Shown: positions 56,770-64,000 of the stretch, one piece after another
Layout of the letters: every line of letters starts with the position of its first letter
How positions within the stretch are numbered: the first letter of the stretch is position 1
NCBI GenBank assembly: GCA_036504595.1
Contig: DASXUX010000065.1
Location: forward strand, 70,778-134,777
Direction of reading: 5' to 3'
DNA: 64,000 bases
Source of the DNA: DASXUX01 sp036504595
Lineage (GTDB): Bacteria; Planctomycetota; SZUA-567; H5-PLA8
The notes under the pieces: model-generated
The model's database searches: none
What the model was told of the DNA's origin: nothing
The model's input: the letters and a program-made list of their open reading frames with translations, nothing else
Program-made: the position numbers and the translations under genes

Positions 56770-57318
56770 TCAATTGCGTTGAGGCCAGCTTAAGTCCAGG
56801 GTAGCCCAGTCCTTCTTGGGACACAGAAGAACGATGATCCGATCGCCTTGCTCAGCGCGATAGCCCAGCGGGGTTTTGGCTACTGACCTGTAGATGCTCA
56901 TGGTTCGCAGGATCGGCTCCGGTGGCGCGGCGAAATTGCCCGCATCCAGCGCGGGAAAATCCTGCGGGGTCAAACCCTCGTCGAGCGAGTAATAGCGTCC
57001 CTCTTCCTGCACGACGATACAGATCCAACGCGCCGCGCCCCGCGGTAACCAGGAGACTTGCGAGTTCCCGCTGCCGCAAACTTGCTCAACCGCCTGGATA
57101 ATCTTGGCGCTGGGCCCCTCACGCGAAAACGACATCGCCGGGGAGGGGTTACTCTCGCAATGGACGGTCGGTGTTGTCGTCGTCCGCTGCGACGGGGGAT
57201 GAACAACCTTTTGGGGCTGAGCCGGCGCAAGCGGCGCGGGCGCCGGTGCGGCTCTTGTGACGAGGGACAGCGCTGCGGCCAGTAACATCACCAAAACAAT
57301 CAGAGCCAGTGCGCGCAT
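56770..57318 (-). CDS. Small secreted or lipid-free exported protein, unknown
   Basis: This 182-aa protein has an N-terminal signal or anchor (MRALALIVLVMLLAAALSLV), an Ala/Pro-rich linker (APAPAPLAPAQPQ), a Thr-rich stretch and a compact part with two Cys (CESNPS, VEQVCGSG). VSWLPRGAARWICIVVQEEGRYYSLDEG follows. GGAG lies 5 nt before the ATG. I recognise no family. It is separated from the subtilase by about 190 bp on the same strand, so it may be upstream in the same transcript. Confidence 0.6.
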   Translation of the reverse strand: MRALALIVLVMLLAAALSLVTRAAPAPAPLAPAQPQKVVHPPSQRTTTTPTVHCESNPSPAMSFSREGPSAKIIQAVEQVCGSGNSQVSWLPRGAARWICIVVQEEGRYYSLDEGLTPQDFPALDAGNFAAPPEPILRTMSIYRSVAKTPLGYRAEQGDRIIVLLCPKKDWATLDLSWPQRN

Positions 57319-57545
57319 GCAATCTCCATCACTGCTGTGTCCCGCAATCTGACGTCGTTGGTTTCGCGGATTATCGGTCCTAACGCAGCGGCGTCAAGCG
57401 GGCAGAAGTGGGTTGCAAAGGGCAAGACAGGGCCAGAACGCATGCATGCGCAGCAAGCCTGCATATGATCCTACGTCTAGCCTCTGCAAAGGGTGAGACT
57501 CGGCAAGCAGGCCGAACCGCGCTTCTTTCTTAAAGTAGCGTCAAT

Positions 57546-58150
57546 CTATGGAGCACGGATCTTCCACGCCGGGCTCCAGTTGCTCATCTGGTTGAGCGAA
57601 TTTCGCGCGCGGACTCGCCAGAAATCATCGCCGCTGGGCAGGTCAAAGGTGAGCGCGAACTGCCCACCGGTGAGCGACACGCCCTGGTAATAGGCCAGCG
57701 TTGCCCCCGTGGGCTTCAGGATGTAGAGGTCGTAGGTGATCGTCGTGCATGGCCGGTGACGGCAACAGGTTGTTGTTGGTCAGCACCTGGATCGTGGAGA
57801 ACGTGCCGATGATCCCGCCGCCGAAATTGATCGGGGTGATGCGGCCGGTCCCCGTTAAGTTGCGCCAGTCCAGTTGCAGCACCGACGATCCGTCCAGCGT
57901 CAACGTGCCGCTCGAACTCCCGAAATGTTCATAGTCCGTGCCCGCCGAAGTGAAGCCGGCCGCGCAGGGTCAAGGTCAACCCAGCGGCGCCCGAGAAATC
58001 CGCCGCGTTCAAGATGTTGAGTTGGCCGATGCTGGTGGTGCGGCCGGGCGTGACCCCCGTGTTGGTCGCGCCGGAGTTGGAGCTGAGGCCCTTAATCTCG
58101 CTGGTGCCACGCGAAACTAAAGGCCTGTTATTCCACTTATCGCAACACAA
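57546..58150 (-). pseudogene. C-terminal remnant of an autotransporter-like repeat protein
   Basis: Pieces in different frames join into one product: QLNILNAADFSGAAGLTLTLRG, then GFTSAGTDYEHFGSSSGTLT and LDGSSVLQLDWRNLTGTGRI, then TITYDLYILKPTGATLAYYQ and DDFWRVRARNSLNQMSNWSP to a TAG at 57546. The breaks lie near 57957 (an extra C) and near 57757. The content resembles the C-terminal part of large surface proteins with autotransporter-associated beta-strand repeats. The start is missing. Confidence 0.5.
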
Positions 58151-58231
58151 TGGCTAGGAAGCGTAGACTGTGGTTATTTTGGGAGTGGCATTGCCGTTCG
58201 ACAAAACTCGGAGAAGACTCCGACGAGCATC

Positions 58232-59422
58232 CTAGAGTCTGCTGATTCGCCGCCGCTTGGCTTGGAACAGGCCGTCCAGGTAGTCCGCGTCGGCGCAGGA
58301 AAGCAGGCTTTTGGCTGCTAGGGCGCTCTTGCGCGCGGCAAGGATGCCCCAGCGAAGAAAATCCAGTTCACTGGCCGAGTGGGCGTCTGGCGAGATGCTC
58401 AGAAGGCAGCCCAGTTCCACGGCGCGCTGGTGCCAGCGCCAGTCCAGATCTAGCCGCCGGGGGTTGGCGTTGATCTCGACGACGACGCCAAAGCTGGCGG
58501 ACGCGCGCAGAACGGCTTCGAGATCCACATCTATTCCATCGAACCCCGGAAGCAGTCGGCCTGTGGGATGGCTGAGCATAAATGTGTGGGGATGGCGGAT
58601 TGCACGGATCAACCGGGCCGTCTGCGCCGCACGGTCCAAGCTCAGATGATCATGGATTCCGCAGACGACATAGTCCACGCTGGGCGGCAACTGAGCGGGT
58701 AGGTCGAGGCTTCCGTCCGCCTGTATGTCGACCTCCAATCCCGTGAAGATCCGGAATTCCGAAGCCCAGCGCAAGTTGAGCGAATCGGCCTCGCGTCGCT
58801 GCTGTTCCAGCGCCTCAAGCCCGCAGAAATGGTCTGCGATTCCAAGATACGTCAGGCCTTTGGCGCGGGCGGCCTGCGCCATCTGTTCGAGCGTCTCGCG
58901 GCCATCGGACAGCACGGTGTGGTTGTGCAGCGCGCCCTGAACTTGTTTCTCGGTGAGCAACGCTGGCAGGGCGCCGCGCAGAGCCAGTTCGACCTCGCCG
59001 CTACCTTCCCGCAGTTCAGGTTCAATGAACGGCAGTCCCAGCGCCGCGTACAGTTCCTGCTCAGTGCTGCAAAGTATCTCGCGAGGCCCCTTCCTCAGGC
59101 CGGAGTCGTCCAGGCGCAGCCCGCGCCGGGCGGCCAGGGCCTGCAGATCCTGCAAATGTCCCTGCGATCCGGTAGTGCATAGGAGCGCAACGCCGCGGTG
59201 CGCCGGATCGCACACAATCAGACGCACACCGAGTTTCGCGATGAACTGCATGCGGGGCCAGCGGTGTGCGTCGCCAGACACGGCCACGATGGCCACCTCG
59301 TCGATGGTTTGCGCTCCGCGCCGCAGCCGACCGGTGACGGACAGCTCCCGCAGATCTGGCAAGGTCGCGCGGATCTGCTCCAGCGCATGGGCGGCCAGCG
59401 TGTCAGCTTCGGGGAGGAGCAT
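58232..59422 (-). CDS. PHP-domain phosphoesterase derived from bacterial DNA polymerase X
   Basis: This 396-aa protein matches the C-terminal two-thirds of bacterial family X polymerases. Residues 1-150 are the rest of the palm/thumb (VTGRLRRGAQTIDEVAIVAV, YAALGLPFIEPELREG); residues 160-390 are a complete PHP domain with LHNHT (H166, H168), SDG, GIADHF, GLEVDI, GIHDH, SHPTGR, EINANP and SPDAHS metal motifs. The N-terminal HhH and 8-kDa parts are absent, and the palm GDxD metal pair reads EVA. Polymerase activity is thus unlikely, while 3'-5' exonuclease or phosphoesterase activity remains plausible. An in-frame TGA lies six codons upstream. GGAG precedes the ATG. Confidence 0.75.
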   Translation of the reverse strand: MLLPEADTLAAHALEQIRATLPDLRELSVTGRLRRGAQTIDEVAIVAVSGDAHRWPRMQFIAKLGVRLIVCDPAHRGVALLCTTGSQGHLQDLQALAARRGLRLDDSGLRKGPREILCSTEQELYAALGLPFIEPELREGSGEVELALRGALPALLTEKQVQGALHNHTVLSDGRETLEQMAQAARAKGLTYLGIADHFCGLEALEQQRREADSLNLRWASEFRIFTGLEVDIQADGSLDLPAQLPPSVDYVVCGIHDHLSLDRAAQTARLIRAIRHPHTFMLSHPTGRLLPGFDGIDVDLEAVLRASASFGVVVEINANPRRLDLDWRWHQRAVELGCLLSISPDAHSASELDFLRWGILAARKSALAAKSLLSCADADYLDGLFQAKRRRISRL

Positions 59423-59483
59423 CCCGGCACTCCGGAGTCACCAGTTCAGGCGAGCGCCTGTCCAATAGAGAGACTGCGCGCTC

Positions 59484-59675
59484 ATGTGGAGAACTGCGGC
59501 CAAGAGTGGCGGAAGCGGCCGCGCTTTGCAAGCGCACACCCTTACGTTGGCCATCTACGTACACAAAGACGAAAAGCGCATGGCACAGGCGGTCGCGAAC
59601 CTGCCAGACCTAACCCCGTCCAAGAAGATGCCGCATGCCGCGACGGTAGTACCGGGTGCAATTGCTGACGGTTAG
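59484..59675 (+). pseudogene. Tyrosine-recombinase C-terminal fragment (copy 3)
   Basis: The frame holds HTLTLAIYVHKDEKRMAQAV followed by ANLPDLTPSKKMPHA. T..IYVHKDE carries the catalytic Tyr and the neighbouring His of phage-type integrases; ANLPDLTP is shared with copy 1. The Arg-His-Arg box upstream is gone. It is a non-functional scar beside the esterase operon. Confidence 0.5.
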
Positions 59676-59764
59676 CAAGCCAATCGTGAATCTGAGGTTC
59701 CGGGCGTCTGGTCACAAACGTCTCATATGCGGATGCTTGCTGATTCGTCACGAATTGGAATTCA

Positions 59765-60499
59765 CTATTTGGCCAGCATCATCTCCTTAAGCGGCAGTTC
59801 GATTGTGTCGGCCCACATTTGGTATCCTTTATCCGAGAAGTGCACGCCGTCCGGCATCAGTTCGCGCGAAACCGTACCGTCCGGCGAGAGGAATTTCGGG
59901 AAGATGTCTACGAACTTCACGCTCTTTCCTCCATCGTCCACTTTCGGCAGCAATGGATTCACAGAGGAATGCCGCGCGCGTGGCTTGCCGTCTTTTTCCC
60001 CGAACGGCGGAACGGAGAGCAGTAGTATCTTGGTCGTCGGTGACTTCTCCTGCACATACTTCACGATAGCCACGATAGCGTCGTAAATTTTCGCCGGCGG
60101 ATCGTTATTGGAGCCGTTTGTGCCGCCAATCAGAAGCATCAGCACTTTTGGCTTGATGCCCTCCAACTCGCCATTCTGCAATCGCCAGAGCACGTGCTGC
60201 GTATAGTCGCCACCGTTCCCAAAGTTCGCCGGCTTGTACTGGCCAAACGCCTTGTCGTAAATGGTCTTCACGTTGTTCTTGTTGTTGCCGCGCCAGTCGT
60301 CAGTGAGGAAATCGCCCACGAGCAGAAGGTCGATGTTACCCTTTTTGGCTTCTTCGACAAAGCTTTCGTGCTTTTTGATGAAGTGCGCCTCGAAGCTTCC
60401 GTCCCTGTTCTTTTTCTGGCATGGCACGTCCGGCGGCTCCGCGGCACTGACCATTAGGCTTAACCCGATGGCTGGGCAGATCTGCCAGAAGTTCTTCAT
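59765..60499 (-). CDS. SGNH/GDSL-fold protein lacking the catalytic serine
   Basis: This 244-aa protein starts at ATG 60499 (GGAGAGGGAAG upstream) with a signal peptide (to about residue 21). SGNH blocks are visible: LLLVGDFLTDDW (normally GDSIT), NFGNGGDYTQHVLWRLQNGEL, LMLLIGGTNGSN and MPDGVHFSDKGYQMWAD. In the first block F64 (codon TTC) stands where Ser is expected; one C-to-T change from TCC explains it. The Asp-His pair is kept. It may be a dead esterase now used for binding, or a recent loss. It is last gene of the operon with the F5/8C protein and SASA esterase. Confidence 0.8.
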   Translation of the reverse strand: MKNFWQICPAIGLSLMVSAAEPPDVPCQKKNRDGSFEAHFIKKHESFVEEAKKGNIDLLLVGDFLTDDWRGNNKNNVKTIYDKAFGQYKPANFGNGGDYTQHVLWRLQNGELEGIKPKVLMLLIGGTNGSNNDPPAKIYDAIVAIVKYVQEKSPTTKILLLSVPPFGEKDGKPRARHSSVNPLLPKVDDGGKSVKFVDIFPKFLSPDGTVSRELMPDGVHFSDKGYQMWADTIELPLKEMMLAK

Positions 60500-60530
60500 G
60501 GCTTCCCTCTCCGCTGTATTGGGCTGCCCG

Positions 60531-61964
60531 CTAGTCCGCCGCGGGCTTCGGCAACGTGGCCAGATCGGGTGATTCTCCGAGTGTCGGCTTGAGGGCGGGC
60601 ACCGGATTACCATCCTTATCCGTGAGCGGTTTGGCGAGATTGGCCAAAACGAACTTCTTCACGTGCACATCGGTCGAGGGTGGCACCAGCACGGCTCTGA
60701 CATAACGTGCCTTCGTCTTCTCGAAGAAACCATTCCATTGTGTGTTTCGTCTAACGTGGTCGACTTCGACGAGATTCTTCCAGGCGGCGCCATCGTTGGA
60801 AACTTGAATCCAGAAGTGCTGTAACGAGAAATGACCTAGCGAGCGGATAGATACGTAATCGAAAACTGTTTCCGAACCTAAATCGACACACAGCCACTGC
60901 GGATAACGTTGCTGAGCGAACCAGTTGCCGTCGCCGGACTTTGCCAGACCGGCCGCACGCTCAGGATCAATGCTCGCGGTGATCGTCTTTCCTTCGACCA
61001 GGTTCACCGTGTCCTTGGGAGCGTCCGGCGCCGACACGGGTGTCATCAGGGGCTTTGGCGGCGGCGGCGGCCTGTTAACAACCTTCACCGGCTTGGGGGG
61101 AGCCGGCGGCGCGCTGCTGTCCACAATCGAAAGAAACGTGTACTCCGTCTTTGAAGGTGACTCGACTCCACCGGAAGTGTGTTTGATCGACAGAAGACAT
61201 TCGTTCTTCAGCATATCGGCGCCGTTGAGTTTAATTCCCTGGCCGTCATAGCCAGCGGCGCTGCAGCCATCTGTTTTCTTGAGCTTGCCGATGAGTTCGG
61301 CGGCTGCAATCGGTCTTGGAATCACGAGGGTGTTCTTGATGCTACCAAGGGCGGCATCGTTTCCGGAATTGACGACGGCGTCAGGCGTGAAGTTGTCGTC
61401 GCGGTTGAAGACCTCGATTTCGGGAACGCCCACCAGGCCAGACTTGTTCGGAAAGAGCAGCCTAACGTACTTGTAGCTGACGGCCTTAAATGTAATGGAG
61501 ACAACGCTGTTTTCTTTGACCTTGGAGTTCGCGAATTGGCCGTCCACGTCGGTGGCGATAAGCTCCGGATCGTAGAATGTCGCCATGTTCGAGTCTTCGT
61601 CGATCTCGCAGTCGTTCGTCCCCTCCAGACGCCAGCCGGTGAACGCCGCGCGGCCATTGAAGAGATAGAATCGGACCGCGTTAAACTTGACCGGAGCGTC
61701 GCCAAGCTTGACTCCACCAAACGCTCCGGCGCGCCCGTCACTGCACCACATACCCAGCGCGTCCAATCTACCATCGTTGATCTTGGTCACCAGGAATGGA
61801 CCGTTTGAGCAGTTGCCAAATGGGATCGCACCCTTGGCGCGCGCTAGATTGTCGTTGTTATCGGCTGCAAGGCACGACAAGGTTGCCGCGCAGATTGCCG
61901 CTAGTGACAGAACGGAGGGGTACTCGCTCCTATTTCGAAACGCGTGTGCCGGCTTTTCAGGCAT
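60531..61964 (-). CDS. Exported protein with two F5/8C (discoidin)-like domains
   Basis: This 477-aa protein has GGAGAG before the ATG and a signal peptide (about 14-34). A first discoidin-like domain spans about 35-190 (LVTKINDGRLDALGMWCSDG, FNAVRFYLFNGRAAFTGWRL). A middle part (PRPIAAAELIGKLKKTDGCS) and a proline-rich linker (about 285-320, with PPPPPKP) lead to a second discoidin domain, about 325-445 (QRYPQWLCVDLGSETVFDYV). No catalytic module is present, so it may bind the polysaccharide or present partners at the surface. It lies 31 bp upstream of the SGNH gene and about 106 bp downstream of the SASA gene. Confidence 0.75.
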   Translation of the reverse strand: MPEKPAHAFRNRSEYPSVLSLAAICAATLSCLAADNNDNLARAKGAIPFGNCSNGPFLVTKINDGRLDALGMWCSDGRAGAFGGVKLGDAPVKFNAVRFYLFNGRAAFTGWRLEGTNDCEIDEDSNMATFYDPELIATDVDGQFANSKVKENSVVSITFKAVSYKYVRLLFPNKSGLVGVPEIEVFNRDDNFTPDAVVNSGNDAALGSIKNTLVIPRPIAAAELIGKLKKTDGCSAAGYDGQGIKLNGADMLKNECLLSIKHTSGGVESPSKTEYTFLSIVDSSAPPAPPKPVKVVNRPPPPPKPLMTPVSAPDAPKDTVNLVEGKTITASIDPERAAGLAKSGDGNWFAQQRYPQWLCVDLGSETVFDYVSIRSLGHFSLQHFWIQVSNDGAAWKNLVEVDHVRRNTQWNGFFEKTKARYVRAVLVPPSTDVHVKKFVLANLAKPLTDKDGNPVPALKPTLGESPDLATLPKPAAD

Positions 61965-62070
61965 TTTCTCTCCAGTTCAATCGTTCTTTCCGAAATTGAA
62001 TAGCCGCTTCTCTCAGAATGCGATTTCAAGTCTCGGTACGTCTGGACCAAATGCGCGCGGCGGCAGGCGG

Positions 62071-63624
62071 TTAGTTCTTTCCTTCGGTTATGCCCGGCCA
62101 GGAATCCGAGCGGAACGGTACGGCGGGCAGGTCGCTGCCGTTGTAAAGATTCGCCTCGGGATTGTCGGCCCATGCATAGCGGACAGCAGCAATCCTGGCG
62201 ACTTTGTCGCTGCTCACGACGACCGTGTCGCCCTCGATTTTCGCCGTCGCCCAGACGAATTTCTTGTCTTCTCCGGCGACCGCAAAGCCTTTGAGTTCTC
62301 CGTCCTTCGCCTTCAGCCCGCCGAACGCATACTTGAAGTTCACGACCGCCTTGCTGCCGTCAGACTTGAACGAATCGTAAAGCGGGCCGGAGAACGGTAT
62401 ATTCTTGCCGTAGCTGATCTTCAGTGCCTGCAGGGCCAGGCGCGCGCCGACGTCCTGCTTATTCTTGGGATGAATGTCCTTGGCGTCGCCGATGTCGATG
62501 GCCAAGCCAATGCCGGTCTTGGGAACGTTAAGCGCGGCCATCGTCTGAGCTTCGCGCAATTCAGCCCACGCGCTCTCGCTCGGTTCTGGTTTCCGGTCCA
62601 TGAAGTTCGCCAACTGTACGACCATGAAAGACGAATTCATGCAGGCGAACGCTGTTCGCCAATCGGCGATCAATCCCGGCAGCAACTTGCGGTACTGGTA
62701 CGCGCGGCCCGCGTTTGCTTCGCCTTGATACCAGGTGGAACCAGCAATGGCGTAAGGCAGAATGGGGACGATCATGGCATTGTAAAGCGCTGAGGGCGAA
62801 TTCGAATTCGGGATGTGCTGCGGTTGTCTGGGCGCTCTCGGAGCAGGCTGGCCTTCGGCCTTGGCTTTCGCTGCGATGAGCTTCCACTTTTCCATCTCGG
62901 CTTTGTGTTTGTCCATCTTCAGCGTCCAGTTCTCCGGCGTGTCCTGGGCTTTGGCCTGTGCGTAGCGTTCCAGAATCGGCTTGAAGTCCGCGTCTTTTCC
63001 GAGCGCCTCGGGGCTCATCCACGCTTCGATTGGCGTGCCGCCCCATGACGTGTGGATCAGGCCCACGGGCACGTTTAGTTCCTGATGCAGCTTGCGTCCG
63101 AAGAAGTATCCGACGGCGGTGAAACCATTGATGGTCTCAGGCGAGCATTCGGTCCACTTGCCCTCGCAGTCGTACACGGGCACATCGGAGACCTTCTTCT
63201 TCACGGTGAAAAGGCGGATCTTGGGGAACTTCGCATTGGCGATTTCATCTTTCGCGTTATTGGCATTGTTGATGCCGAACTCCATGTTCGATTGCCCAGA
63301 GCACACCCATACCTCTCCGACGATCACGTTCATGACGACGATGGTGTTCTTACCCTTGACGGTCAACTCGGCGGGCTCGCCAACTTTCAGGGCGTCGAGC
63401 GTCACGCTCCATTTTTTGTCCTCGCCGGCCTTGGCGGTTTTGGTCTGTCCGGCAAAAGTGACGCTTACGTCCTCCCCGGCGTCGGCCCAACCCCAAATCG
63501 GCACTGGTTGACCCTGTTGCAAAGCCATGTTGTCCGAGATCACCGCGGGCAACTTGACGTCTGCACGCACACAGGCGCCCGCCAACGCGCAGAATATGGC
63601 AACGCAACGAACGAATCGGCTCAC
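62071..63624 (-). CDS. Sialate O-acetylesterase-like carbohydrate esterase (SASA)
   Basis: This 517-aa protein has a GTG start at 63624 with AAGGAG upstream and a signal peptide (to about residue 21). An N-terminal sandwich carries DNMALQQGQPVPIWGWA. The catalytic blocks are VWVCSGQSNMEF (S112), GLIHTSWGGTPIEAWMS, AGSTWYQGEANAG and the Asp/His pair in DAKDIHPKNKQDVG. Length and order match full sialate O-acetylesterases, which in non-host-associated bacteria usually remove acetyl groups from plant or algal glycans. It is first of a three-gene minus-strand operon. Confidence 0.9.
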   Translation of the reverse strand: MSRFVRCVAIFCALAGACVRADVKLPAVISDNMALQQGQPVPIWGWADAGEDVSVTFAGQTKTAKAGEDKKWSVTLDALKVGEPAELTVKGKNTIVVMNVIVGEVWVCSGQSNMEFGINNANNAKDEIANAKFPKIRLFTVKKKVSDVPVYDCEGKWTECSPETINGFTAVGYFFGRKLHQELNVPVGLIHTSWGGTPIEAWMSPEALGKDADFKPILERYAQAKAQDTPENWTLKMDKHKAEMEKWKLIAAKAKAEGQPAPRAPRQPQHIPNSNSPSALYNAMIVPILPYAIAGSTWYQGEANAGRAYQYRKLLPGLIADWRTAFACMNSSFMVVQLANFMDRKPEPSESAWAELREAQTMAALNVPKTGIGLAIDIGDAKDIHPKNKQDVGARLALQALKISYGKNIPFSGPLYDSFKSDGSKAVVNFKYAFGGLKAKDGELKGFAVAGEDKKFVWATAKIEGDTVVVSSDKVARIAAVRYAWADNPEANLYNGSDLPAVPFRSDSWPGITEGKN

Positions 63625-63653
63625 AGGCGCTTCTCCTTTTCGATCAAATGTTC

Positions 63654-64000
63654 ATGACAATCGTGTGCCATTTTCGAGTACGCCGGCGCAACCTGAATCG
63701 CAGCGAAAAAACGACCGAGGCCGTACCGAAAAAGGTCATCTTGGCGAGCGATCGAGCGCTGCGTCGCTTCTACGACGAGATGGTCATCGCTGGAGTCGCG
63801 AAGCGGCGCGCCATTGACGCGAACGGCGAGCGCATTCCGCTGGACGAGCAGGGCAGAGCCACGCGCATTTCGAAGCGACGGATCATCGACACCCGGGATT
63901 CTGCGGGCCGCTACCTCGATCTTCACGCCTTGCGTCACACGCTCGGAACGATGCTGGTCGCCAGCGGCGCAGACATCAAAAACCGTGCAGTGCCTCATGC
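63654..64000 (+). pseudogene. Tyrosine-recombinase catalytic-domain fragment (copy 4, runs off right edge)
   Basis: The open frame from 63654 contains VPKKVILASDRALRRFYDEM, a charged insert (ANGERIPLDEQGRATRISKR) and LDLHALRHTLGTMLVASGAD, the H-x-x-R-H box of phage-type integrases (second Arg and His). The N-terminal arm and core-binding domains are missing, because the esterase operon begins 30 bp upstream on the other strand. The rest may continue beyond 64000, where the Tyr box is expected. The ATG at 63654 is probably not a true start. Confidence 0.65.

Overview
The window reads as one contig from a bacterium of the PVC group, most likely a planctomycete (inferred). It is GC-rich. Nearly every gene product starts with a signal peptide. 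Family-1 sulfatases, rhamnosidase-type glycoside hydrolases, parallel beta-helix proteins, F5/8C modules, PDZ/HEAT proteins and giant Kelch/Ig-repeat surface proteins are all characteristic of that group. No ribosomal, central-metabolic or transport gene is visible.

Layout. (1) 1-5070, minus strand: 5' part of a giant Kelch/Ig-repeat surface protein that runs off the left edge. (2) 5071-5799: non-coding, with the 3' third of a tRNA and a perfect 14-bp palindrome just upstream of a LacI-type repressor. (3) 5.8-16.4 kb: LacI repressor, a clan GH-A hydrolase with a duplicated C-terminal module, then a minus-strand pair (secreted propeller-like protein and 963-aa beta-helix protein) divergent from a XylR/AraC regulator. 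(4) 17.3-45.2 kb, plus strand: eight full-length sulfatases and one broken sulfatase, interleaved with GH106, GH10 and GH78 enzymes, a second beta-helix protein, an alpha/beta hydrolase and several truncated genes. (5) 45.6-59.4 kb: an eroded zone of gene fragments joined end to end (PDZ/DUF6288-like, PKD-protein tails, GGDEF, subtilase/DUF5060-like, adhesin tail, GH2 remnant, PolX-like PHP protein). (6) 59.7-63.6 kb: intact minus-strand operon of sialate O-acetylesterase, F5/8C protein and an SGNH-fold protein that lacks its serine. (7) 63.65-64 kb: a tyrosine-recombinase catalytic fragment running off the right edge.

Function (inference). Sulfatases remove sulfate esters, esterases remove acyl groups, and GH106/GH78/GH10/GH-A enzymes cut rhamnose-, xylose- and other sugar-containing backbones. 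Together with beta-helix proteins this fits exported breakdown of a sulfated, rhamnose- and xylose-containing polysaccharide such as an ulvan-like algal polymer, under LacI and XylR control. No sulfatase-maturating enzyme or transporter lies in the window.

Genome dynamics. At least four tyrosine-recombinase fragments, a tRNA 3' fragment and about ten truncations, frameshifts or 5'-to-3' gene fusions show that this is a plastic island. Assembly error is an alternative explanation for some junctions.
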